From: Rhodococcus tibetensis
Lineage (GTDB): Bacteria > Actinomycetota > Actinomycetes > Mycobacteriales > Mycobacteriaceae
Direction of reading: 5' to 3'
Assembly (NCBI RefSeq): GCF_024438035.1
Contig: NZ_JANFQF010000010.1
Coordinates: forward strand, 1 to 64,000
DNA length: 64,000 nucleotides
Below the pieces are notes generated by a model. The model had not been told where the DNA came from and did not search any database. It was given only the letters and a program-made list of their open reading frames with translations. Below, in pieces: positions 24,201 through 36,200 of this stretch (positions are counted from its first letter, which is position 1; every line of letters begins with the position of its first letter). The translations under genes were made by a program, and so were the position numbers.

Positions 24201-27200
24201 ATCGGTTGTCGGCGAGACTCTTCCGCCTTACATGGTGCCTTCGGTCGTGATCCTGCTCGACGAGATCCCACTGACCGGAATCGGCAAGCTGGATCGCGCG
24301 CGCCTGCCCGAGCCGGAGTTCGTCTCCGCGGGTGCGGAGTTCCGCGCACCGTCGACACCGGCAGAGGAAACCGTCGCCGGGATCTTCTGCGAGGTGCTCG
24401 GCCTGTCCGTGGTGAGCGTGGAGGACAGTTTCTTCGATCTCGGCGGCAACTCGCTCAGTGCCACCCGGGTCGTGTCGCGGGTGGGGCAGGCGTTCGGGCT
24501 CCGGGTAGGAGTTCGGGAGCTGTTCGAGGCGCCGACCGTGGCTGCACTCGCCGCCCAGATCTCAGACGCTGCGACCAGCGACGAGGTCCGACCCGTGCTG
24601 GGCCCGCGCGAGCGACCCGATCACATTCCCCTGTCGTTGGCGCAGTCGCGGATGTGGTTCATCAACCGTTTCGACCCCGAGTCGGCGGCCTACAACATCC
24701 CGTTGGCGGTCCGGTTGACGGGCGCGCTCGACGTGGACGCATTGCGGGCGGCGGTGTTCGACGTGCTCGAACGGCACGAATCCCTCCGCACTACCTACCC
24801 GGATTCCGCGGACGGACCGCATCAGGTCATCCTCCCGGCCGCCCAGGTACCGCTCGATCTCGCACCGGTTCCCGTTACGGGCGACGAACTGCGCTCCCGC
24901 TTGGTGGGGATGGCGAGCGCGGGATTCGACGTGACCGCCGACGTCCCACCGATCCGGATGCGGTTGTTCGAGACGGCCCCCCAGGACTACGTGCTCGCGC
25001 TCGTCGTGCACCACGTGTCCACCGACGGCGAGTCGACCGCGCCGTTCGTGCGCGATGTCATGGTGGCTTACGCGTCCCGTGCAGCGGGACGGGAGCCGGG
25101 CTTCGGACCGCTTCCCGTGCAGTACGCCGATTATGCGATCTGGCAACGCGAACTGCTGGGCAGTGAGGACGATCCGCAGAGCCTCATCTCGGCACAGCTC
25201 GACTTCTGGAAGAAGGCGCTCGCCGGCGTGCCGGACCTTCTCGAGCTTCCGCTGGACCGCCCGCGGCCGCCCGTGCAGTCGCTCCGTGGCGCGAGGGTCG
25301 ATTTCACGATCGACGCCGCACTGCACCGAGGCTTGGCTGCGCTGGCCCGCAGGCACAACGCCAGTGTGTTCATGGCCGTGCACGCGGCATTCGCCGTGCT
25401 CCTGCGCAGGCTCTCGGGCGCCGACGACATCTCGGTGGGAACGCCGATCGCCGGCCGTGGTGAGCGTGAACTCGACGACGTCGTCGGGATGTTCGTCAAC
25501 ACCCTCGCGCTGCGCGTGCACGTGGACGACCGGCAGAGCTTCGACGAGATCCTCGACCGTGCGCGTGAAGCGGACCTCGAGGCGTTCTCGCACGCCGACG
25601 TGCCGTTCGAGCGGTTGGTCGAGGTGCTCAATCCGGCACGCTCGATGGCCCATCACCCGATCTTCCAGGTGGGCTATTCGTTCCAGAACACGACGAAGTC
25701 CGAACTGCAGTTGCCCGACCTCACCGTCGCACCGCTCGAAATGGAGGGCGATACAGCACAGTTCGACCTGCATCTCGTCCTCGGGGACAGCCCCGAGGGT
25801 GAGGAGATGTCCGGCGTGTTCACCTACGCCACCGATCTGTTCGACGCCGTGACGGTGCAGAGCTTCGCGGACCGGTTCCTGCGGGTGCTCTCCGCTGCCG
25901 TCGAGTCACCGCAGGTCGCTGTCGGTGATCTGCCGTTGGTCGGGGCCGCCGAGCACGCGCAGGTGGTGTCGCGTTGGAACGACACCGCACGGGCACTGCC
26001 CGAGACGACGCTGGCCGACATGTTCACCGCGGCTGCCGTGAGGAATCCCGACGCCACCGCGGTCGTCTTCGAGGGTGAGTCGCTGACCTACGGCGAATTC
26101 GCCGCGCGGGTCAACCGGCTGGCCCGGCATCTCATCGATCTGGGCGTGGGACCAGAGACTGTGGTGGGCCTCGCACTTCCGCGGTCGGTCGAACTGCTGG
26201 TCGGGATGTATGCCATTGCGCAGGCCGGCGGTGTGTACCTACCGATCGATCCGGACCATCCCGCCGAGCGGACGGCGTACGTGCTGGAGAGCGCGCAACC
26301 CGTGTGTGTGCTGACCACCCGAAGCGGGGTCGAATCACTGCCGGCTGGTGTGGACTCGGTTCTGCTCGACGAGCTCGACCTCACCGGGACGGCGGACACT
26401 CCGGTCAGCGATGCCGAACGCCGCGCACCGTTGCGGTCCACGCACGCGGCCTACGTTATCTACACGTCCGGCTCGACCGGCCGCCCCAAGGGTGTGACCA
26501 TCACCCACAGCGCCATCGCGAACCAGTTGCGGTGGAAGCAGGACGAGTACCCCCTGACAGCCGACGACTCGGTTCTGCTGAAGACGGCGGCGACCTTCGA
26601 CCTCTCCGTGTGGGAGTTCTGGTGGGCGCTGACCGCGGGGGCACGTCTCGTCGTGGCCAAGCCGGACGGTCACCGTGATCCGTCGTACCTCGCGGAACTC
26701 GTTGCCGAGCAGCAGGTCACGAACGTGCACTTCGTTCCGTCGCTCCTCGCGGCTTTCGTCTCGGTGGCCGAGCCGGCGCAGCTCGCGTCGTTGCGACGGG
26801 TGCTCTGCATCGGTGAGGCACTCCCGGCCGACACCGTGCTGCGCTTGCGTGACGTCAGCGACGCCGAGATCTTCAACCTGTACGGCCCTACCGAAGCTGC
26901 TGTCAGTGTCACGCACTACCGGTGTGGCAGCACCGAACGGAGCGGGTCCGTCCCGATCGGGCGCCCCGAGTGGAACACGCAGACGTACGTTCTCGACGCC
27001 CGTCTGCATCCCGTGCCTGCCGGTGTCACGGGTGAGCTCTATCTGGCGGGCGACCAGCTGGCGCGCGGATACTTCGGCCGCCGGGACCTCACCGCGGAAC
27101 GATTCGTGGCCAGCCCCTTCGGACCTTCGGGCGCCCGGATGTACCGCACCGGTGACCTGGTGCGGTGGAATCGTGACGGCAACCTCGACTACGTGGGCCG

Positions 27201-30200
27201 CTCCGATTTCCAGGTGAAGGTCCGTGGATTCCGTATCGAACTCGGCGAGATCGAACGTGCACTGTTCGCGCACCCGGCGGTGGCCCAGGCAGTCGTCGTC
27301 GTCCACAGCGATCGACACACCGGTGACCGGCTCGTCGGTTTCGTCGTTCCCGAAGCGGGGGATTCGCTCGACGTCGCGGACGTGCTGGCATCCGTCGGCC
27401 GGTCGGTGCCGGGATACATGGTGCCGGCGGCGCTCGTCACCCTCGACCAGTTGCCGCTCAACATCAACGGCAAGATCGACCGCAAGGCACTGCCCGAACC
27501 CGAGTTCGCCGGTGTCACGGACCAATACAAGGCGCCGCGGACCCCGGTCGAGGAGATCGTCGCGGGAGTGTTCGCCGACGTGCTCGGCCACGAGCGGGTC
27601 AGTGTCGATGCCAGCTTCTTCGACCTGGGTGGCAACTCCCTGGTGGCCACCCGTGTGGTGGCCCGGGTGAACGCCGCACTCGACTCCTCGATCGGCGTGC
27701 GTGAGCTGTTCGAAGCGCCCAGTGTGATCGCCCTGTCCGCACGTGTCGAGCAATCCGATTCGGCGGGTGTGGGCCGTCCCGCGCTGGTGCCGCAACCGCG
27801 GCCGGCGCGAATCCCGTTGTCCCCAGCGCAGTCCCGCATGTGGTTCATCAACCAGTTCGACACCTCATCGGCGGCGTACAACATCCCGCTCGCGATCCGG
27901 TTGACCGGCGAACTCGATGTCGCGGCGCTCGAACAGGCCCTGGGGGACGTCGTAGAACGGCACGAGACGCTGCGCACCCGCTACCCGGACACGGGAGAGG
28001 GCCCCGGCCAGGTGGTCGTGCCGCGTGCCGAGGCCTTCTCGGCGCTGGATGTCGAGAACGTCGCCGACGAGGAGGTCCTGCGGAACCGGGTGATCGGCCT
28101 GGTCACTGCCGGATTCGATGTCGCGAAGGCAGTCCCCGTGCGGGCTCGCCTTCTGCGGCTCGACTCGGAGCATCATGTGCTCGTGATCGTCGTCCACCAC
28201 ATCTCCGCGGACGGTGCCTCGACGGCGCCGCTGGCGCGTGACGTGGTGATCGCGTACAGCGCCCGGGCCGCCGGATCCGAGGCCAACTGGGCTCCGCTCG
28301 ACGTCCAATACGCCGACTTCGCGCTGTGGCAGCACACACTGCTCGGCGACGAGAACGCACCGGATTCGCTGGCCGCCAAGCAGATCGATTACTGGCGCGA
28401 CACCCTTGCCGGGTTGCCGGACGTGCTGCCGTTGCCGATGGACCGCCCCCGGCCCCCGACCCAGTCGATGCGAGGCGCCAACTTCGAGTTCGAGATCGAT
28501 GCGGAACTCCGTCAACGCCTCGGCGCGCTCGCACGCGAGCACAACGCGTCGCTGTTCATGGTGGCGCACGCCGCGCTGGCGGTGCTGCTGGCCCGGCTCA
28601 GTGCCACCGAGGACATCGCCATCGGCACCGCGATAGAAGGCCGCGGTGAGGCCGCTCTCGACGACCTCGTCGGAATGTTCGTCAATACGCTGGTGTTGCG
28701 CGCGCAGGTGGACGCCGACGACCGATTCGCCGATCTGCTCGCGCAGGTGCGCCAGCACGACCTCGGCGCGTTCACGCACACCGATGTGCCGTTCGAGCGT
28801 CTGGTGGAGATCCTGCAGCCGGAGCGGTCGACCGCCTTCTCACCGTTGTTCCAGGTTGCGCTGGCGTTCCAGAACATCGAGCAGGCGCACCTCGAACTGC
28901 CGGGGCTCACCGTCGAGGGACTCGACGGGGGAATCAGCGCGGCCAAGTTCGACCTCCAGCTGACCCTCGCAGACGCTGCCGGGGAGCTCACGGAGCCAGG
29001 TGGTTCCGCGCCGATGCGCGCGGTGTTCACCTACGCGACCGACCTGTTCGACGAACGCACCATCGCCGCGTTCGCGTTTCGGTTCCGTCGCATCCTCGAG
29101 GCGATCACCAGCGACGCCTCGGCCGTCATCGGCGAGATCGACATCCTCGACACCGACGAGCAGCGGTTCCTCGCGCCCGTGCGTGGCGCAGCTTCCGTGG
29201 AGCCGCAGACGTTGGCAGGCATCCTGGCCACAGCTGCGCAGGCGAACCCTGATGCCGTGGCGGTCGTGTGCGGCAACCAGCAGGTCACCTACCGCGAACT
29301 CGACGAGCGCTCGAATCGTCTGGCTCGGGTGCTGATCGGCCGCGGAATCGGGTCGGACGACTTCGTGGCGCTCGCACTCACGCGGTCGGTGGAATCGATT
29401 CTCTCGATCTGGGCGGTCGCGAAGACGGGTGCGGCCTTCGTGCCGGTAGACCCGAGCTACCCGTACGACCGCATTCTCCACATGGTCACCGATTCCCGCG
29501 TGGAGATCGGTCTGACCACGAGCGCCCACAGCGCCGACCTGCCGGACACGGTGCGGTGGCTCGTCCTGGGTGACGAGGAGATGGACAGCGCGTGCGCCTC
29601 CGTGTCGTCCGAGGCCGTCACCGACGACACCCGAGTTCGTCCCATGCGGGTGGATGACGCGGCGTACGTCATCTACACCTCGGGTTCGACGGGCCTGCCG
29701 AAGGGCGTCGTCGTCACCCACACCGGCCTGGCCAACGTCACGACGGAGCAGGTCGAACGCTTGGGGCTCACGCCCGGGGCGAGGGTCCTGCACTTCGCGT
29801 CGCCGAGCTTCGACGCCTCGGTGTTCGAACTGCTCCTGGCCGTGGCCGCAGCCTCGACGATGGTCATCGCCTCCGGGGTCGTGTACGGCGGCGAAGAATT
29901 GGCTCGACTGCTCAGGGAGCAGGAGGTCAGCCACGCCTTCATCACCCCGGCGGCGCTGACGACGGTGGATCCCGCCGGACTCGGTGGCATCGAGGTCCTG
30001 TCGGTGGCCGGTGAGGCCTGCCCCCCCGAGCTGATGCAGCGGTGGGCGCCCGGCCGCCGCATGTACAACCTGTACGGCCCGTCCGAAGCGACGATCTGGA
30101 GCACGTCGAGCTCCCCGATGAAGGCCGATCGGCCCGTCACCATCGGGGGTCCGACGCGGGGTGTCGACGTGGTCGTGCTCGACTCCCGTCTCACCCCCGT

Positions 30201-33200
30201 ACCGGTCGGTGTTGCCGGCGAGCTCTACGTCGCCGGCCCCAGCGTGGCGCGCGGCTATCACAACCGGTTCGCCCTCACGGCAGAGCGGTTCGTCGCCAAC
30301 CCGTTCGGTGGACCGGGAGAGCGGCTGTACCGCACCGGCGACGTCGTCCGCTGGGTCTACTCGGATGCCGAGGGATCGGAGGGACGCGGCGACCTAATCC
30401 TCGACTACGTCGGCCGATCCGACTTCCAGGTGAAGGTCCGGGGATTCAGAATCGAACTCGGCGAAATCGACGCCGAACTCGGCCGGCATCCGAGCGTGGA
30501 CTTCGCGGTCACCGTCGGCCATCACCGTGAGCAGACCGGCCAGACCGTTCTCGTGTCCTACGTGATGCCGGCCCCGGGTGCGTCGATCGACGTCGCCGAG
30601 CTGTCCGCGTTCGTGTCCGAGACATTGCCGGGCTACATGGTGCCGTCGTCGATCATGCCGATCGATTCGGTGCCGATGACACCCGCAGGGAAGCTGGACC
30701 GCAAGGCGCTACCGGAACCCCAGTTCGTCTCGGTCACCACTGAGTTCCGTGCGCCGTCGACGCCGATGGAGAAGGCCATTGCCGACGTCTTCGCGCAGGT
30801 CCTCGGTGTAGACAGGGTGAGCGTCGACGATTCGTTCTTCGCCCTGGGTGGCGACAGCATCGTGTCGATTCAGCTGACCACGCGCGCGAAGAATGCCGGT
30901 GTCCTGTTCTCGGCGCGAGACGTCTTCGAACGCAAGACCGTTGCCGAGCTCGCCGACGTCGCCGCCTGGGCGACCGACGTCGAGTCGGTGACCCTCGAGG
31001 AGCTGCCCGGCGGCGGAGTCGGTTCGATACCGCTCACGCCGATCGCGCACTGGCTGACGGAGAGCGCGGGCCGGTTCGACAGGTTCTCGCAGGCCGTTCT
31101 GCTGACCACTCCTGCAGGCGTGACCCGGGAGCAGTTGGTGGAGACCGTGAACGCGATCCTGAGTCATCACGACATCCTCCGTTCTCGATTGACCGCATCG
31201 GGGAACGAGTGGGCATTCGAAACCCTGCCCGCCGGTGACACTTTCAGTGCCGACGAGCTGTTCGAACGCGTCGAGTTCACCGATAAGCCGGGTACCGAGG
31301 CGTTCGAGCGGCTGGGACGCGCGGCACTCGACCGCGCCGCCAGCCGCCTCGATCCGGCGTCGGGGCGGATGGCGGAATTCGTCTGGTTCGCTCCCGCCGA
31401 GTCGCTGCCCGGACAGAGTGGACGGTTGCTGGTGCTGGCGCACCACCTCGTCGTCGACGGTGTGTCGTGGCGAGTTCTTCTGCCCGACTTCGCCACCGCG
31501 GGATCTCAGATCACGCAAGGGCAGAAGCCGCAGCTCGAGCCGGTCGGCTCGTCGGTGCGGGCGTGGGCGCACGGGCTGGTGGAGGAAGCGAAGTCGCCGC
31601 ACCGCGTGGCCGAACTCGACTTCTGGCGGACCATGCTGGACGGCACCGATCCGCTTCTCGGCAAACGTGCCTTCGACCCCGAGCGGGACGTGATTGCCCG
31701 GACACGCCGGCTGAGCATGACCTTTTCCACACCGGTGACGCAGGCATTGCTCACCTCGATCCCGCAGTCGGTGAACGGTGGCGTCAACGACGGCCTTCTC
31801 GCCGCCCTCGCGCTCGCAGTCGCGCAGTGGCGCCGGGACAAGACCGGAGTCGACGAGGCCGAAGGCGATCGCTCGGTGTTGATCAATCTCGAGGGACACG
31901 GCCGCGAAGAAGCCGTCGTCCCGGGTGCCGACCTGTCGCGGACCGTGGGCTGGTTCACCAGCCTCTTCCCGGTGCGCCTCGACGTCTCCCGTGCCGACCT
32001 GGCCGAGGCGTTCGCCGGTGGACCCTCAGCGGGTGCGGCTCTGAAAGCCGTCAAGGAACAGCTCCTAGCCGTCCCCGACCGCGGCATGGGCTTCGGGTTG
32101 CTGCGGTACCTGAACGACGAAACCGCTCCGGCACTGGCAACGCTGCCGACGCCGCAGATCGGCTTCAACTATCTCGGTCGTGCGGGTTCGGTCGACCTTC
32201 CGGAGGAGATCCGGGATCTCGGCTGGGTCCCCGACAGCGACTCGGGCGAGTTCGGTGGCGCAATGGATGACGAGATGGTGGCGCCTGCGGTGCTGAGCAT
32301 CAACGCCGTCACCTCGGAAACGGCATCGGGTCCCCAGCTCGAGGCGAAGATCGTGTTCGCCGAGGAGATCCTCGACGAGCCCGACGTGTGGGAACTCGCC
32401 GAACTCTGGCACGCAGCGGCGTCCGCGTTGGCCGAGCACGCATCGCGTCCGGACGGCGGCGGTCTCACCCCGTCGGATGTCCCGCTCGTCACGGTGACCC
32501 AGGACGATCTCGAGGTCCTGGAACAGCGCTACCCGGAGGCCTCCGACGTATGGCCACTGGCACCTCTGCAGTCCGGCATGTTCTTCCACTCGGTCCTCGC
32601 CGAGGACGCGGTCGACGTGTACACCGCGCAGGTGGTGCTCGGCTTCGCAGGCACCGTCGATGCCGCCCGGTTGCGTGCTGCCGCCGAGGCGCTCATCGCG
32701 CGTCACGCGAACCTGCGCACCGCCTTCGTCACCGACGATGCCGGGTCGGCGGTGCAAGTGGTCGCCGATTCCGTGGAACTGCCGTGGGAAGAGATCGACC
32801 TGTCCGGACTGTCCGAGGCGGCACGCGAAGAACGGATGAGTACCGTTCTGAGTGAGCACCACTCGGCTCGCTTCGACATGTCACGCCCACCGTTGATGCG
32901 ATTCCTGCTGATTCGCACGGGCCCCGACACGTACAGCTTCTCCATCAGCAACCACCACATCCTGCTCGACGGATGGTCGATGCCGCTGCTGATGAAGGAC
33001 TTGCTGGTCCTGTACGCCACGCGGGGAGACGCCTCGGTGTTGCCGCGGGTACGTGGGTACCGGGACTTCCTCAGCTGGTTGTCCGACCGTGACACTCACG
33101 CCTCACGGACCGCGTGGGCCCACGCACTTGCCGGGCTCGACGGTCCGACGGTGCTCGCCCCCGCTCCGAGCGGCGGGGTGCGCTCCGAACCCGCCGAGTT

Positions 33201-36200
33201 CGCGGTACGGCTCGGCGCGCCGGTCAGCGAGAACCTGGCGCGCGTCGCCCGCGACCGGGGCCTGACGATGAACACCATCGTTCAGGCCGCGTGGGGTCTG
33301 CTCCTGGCCCGGATGACGGCGTCCGATGACGTCGTCTTCGGTGCCACGGTGTCGGGTCGTCCGCCGGAGGTCAACGGCATCGAATCGATGGTCGGTCTGT
33401 TCATCAACACGATCCCCATCCGCGTACGCATCGATCCCCGCGAGTCACTTTTCGGGCTTCTCGAGCGTCTGCAGGCTGAACAGTCGGCGCTGCTCGAGCA
33501 TCACCACATCGGCCTGCCCGAAATCCAGCAGATCGCCGGAATCGGCGGACTGTTCGACACGTTGACGGTGTTCGAGTCGTACCCGATCGATCGCGCCGGC
33601 CTCACCGAGTCCAGCGATATCGACGGGTTGCGGGTCACCGGTGCGCAGATCAGCGACGCCTCGCACTACCCGCTGAGCCTGCTGGCGCAGTCGGATGCCG
33701 AGGTGCAGCTGGTCCTCAAGTACCTTCCGGACGTGTTCGGGGCCGACACTGTCGAGCGGATCGGGACTCGGCTGGACCGGATCCTGCACACCATCGCGGC
33801 CGGCAGTTCCACGCTGGTCGGTGATCTCGACCTGCTGGCGGAGGACGAACGAGACCTCGTGCTGTCCCGGTGGAACGACACCACGCACCGCGTCTCCGAC
33901 CTGTCGGTGGTCTCGATGTTCGGTGCCCAGGTGGCTCGCACCCCGGACTCGACCGCCGTGGTCGCCGGGCAGGAGCGACTGAGTTACGCGCAGTTCGATG
34001 CGCGGGTGAACCGGCTGGCCCGTCACCTGATCTCGCTGGGTGTGGGCCCGGACTCGGTGGTCGGCATCGCGATGCGCCGCTCCCTCGACATGGTGATCAG
34101 CCTGTACGCCGTCCACGCGGCGGGCGGTGCATACGTGCCGATCGACCCGGAGCACCCGGCCGACCGGACCACCTACGTGGTGGATAGCGCTGCCCCGGCG
34201 TGTGTGCTGAGCGTTGCCGACGACATCGCCAATCTCGACGTCGACGTGCCGGTGTATCTCGTGGAGGACTTCGATCTCTCCGGATACTCCGACGCCGCAG
34301 TCGAGGATGCCGAGCGGCTCAGTGCGCTCCAACCGGCGAACCTGGCGTACGCGCTGTACACCTCCGGTTCGACGGGACGCCCCAAGGGCGTGGCGATTCC
34401 GCACTCCGCGCTGGCCAACCAGCTCGCGTGGATGCGGGACGTCTACGGCATCGGTGCCGAGGACGTGGTGCTCCAGAAGACGCCTTTCACGTTCGACGCC
34501 TCGGTGTGGGAGCTGTTCCTGCCGTTGGTGGTCGGCGGCACCCTCGTCGTCGCCTCCCCGGACGGTCACCGCGATCCCGAGTACATGGCGAAGACCGTGG
34601 GCGCGGAATCGGTGACGGTGGTCCAGTTCGTGCCCTCGGTGCTGACGATGTTCCTCGACGCGGCCACGGCCGACCGGTGCGGTTCGCTGCGCCTGGTCTT
34701 CGCCGGCGGCGAGCCGCTCCCGCAGTCGGCGGCGGATCGTCTCGCACGGATCGGTTCGGCGGAACTGGTCAATCTCTACGGACCGACCGAGGTCACGATC
34801 AACTCGGCGGCTCACGCCGTGGACCGTGCGCACACCGGGACCATCGCGCCGATCGGGTCCCCGGTCTGGAACACCCGCGCCTACGTGCTCGATGCGCACC
34901 TGAAGCCGTCGCCGATCGGTGTTCCCGGTGAGCTGTACCTCGACGGTGCCCAGCTGGCGCGCGGATACATCAACAGCGCCGGGCTCAGCGCCGAACGGTT
35001 CGTCGCCGACCCGTTCGGCGCGGACGGCGCGCGGATGTACCGCACCGGTGACCTCGTGCAGTGGAACGAGAACGGTGACCTCGAGTTCGTCGGCCGTACC
35101 GACTTCCAGGTGAAGGTCCGCGGCCTGCGTATCGAACTCGGCGAGGTGGAGGAGGCGTTCGCCCGCCATACCGAGGTAGCGCAGGCGGCGGTGATCGTCC
35201 ACAACAGTGAGGTGGGCGCACGACTCGTGGCGTACGTCGTCCCGAAGCCGGGTTCGGCCGTGGACACGTCCGCGCTCACCGGATTCGTCGCCGAATCGCT
35301 GCCCGACTACATGCTGCCGGACGCCGTGATGGTGCTGGGCGAACTGCCGCTGGGTACCAGCGGCAAGCTCGACCGGCGTGCCCTTCCGGTGCCCGACTTC
35401 GCCTCGGCGGCCGAGTTCCGGGCGCCGCGCACCGACAGCGAACGCGTGCTGGCGTCGATCTTCGCGGAACTGCTCGGCCGGGACCGCGTGGGTGTCGACG
35501 ACTCGTTCTTCGAGCTCGGCGGCGACAGCATCGTCTCCATCCAGCTGGTGGCGCGGGCACGCTCGGCCGGTATCCACTTCACCGCACGCGACGTGTTCGA
35601 GCGGCGTACCGTCGCCGAACTGGCGGCGGTCGCCGACTCGGGCGAGTCCGCGGCAGCAGCGTTGCAGGAGTACGAGGGTGGCGGTGTCGGCACGGTGCCG
35701 CTCACCCCGGTCGCCCGCAAGATGGTCGAGCGCGGCGGGAACTTCGACCGCTTCGTGATGCCGCTGATGCTGACGCTGCCTGCTGGAATCGAGCGTGCGC
35801 AGCTGGTCGAGACACTCACCGCGGTGGTGGACAAGCACGATGCCCTCCGCGCCACACTGGTGTCGGAGTCGTCGGGACCTGCCCTCGAGATAGCACCCGC
35901 GGGCAGCGTGGACGTCGACGGAGTGGTGGAGCGTGTCGCCGTCACCGCCGAACCCGGTTCACCGGAATTCGACGAGGTCGCGAGTGCCGCCTTCGCGCAG
36001 GCGCTCGACCGGCTCGACCCCCGCGCAGGTTCGATGCTCCAGTTCGTCTGGTTCGACCCCGCCGAGTCGGACCGGGCCGGTCGTCTGCTGGTTGTTCCCC
36101 ATCACCTCGTGATCGACTCGGTGTCGTGGCGCATCCTGGTCCCGGATCTTGCAACAGCCGGTGCCCAGATCGCTGCGGGACAGACGGCGTCGTTGGAACC

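Noticed and set aside
33445-35838. 797-codon minus-strand frame opposite module 9
   Set aside because: Same shadow effect; the plus strand carries well-formed C, A and PCP motifs throughout.
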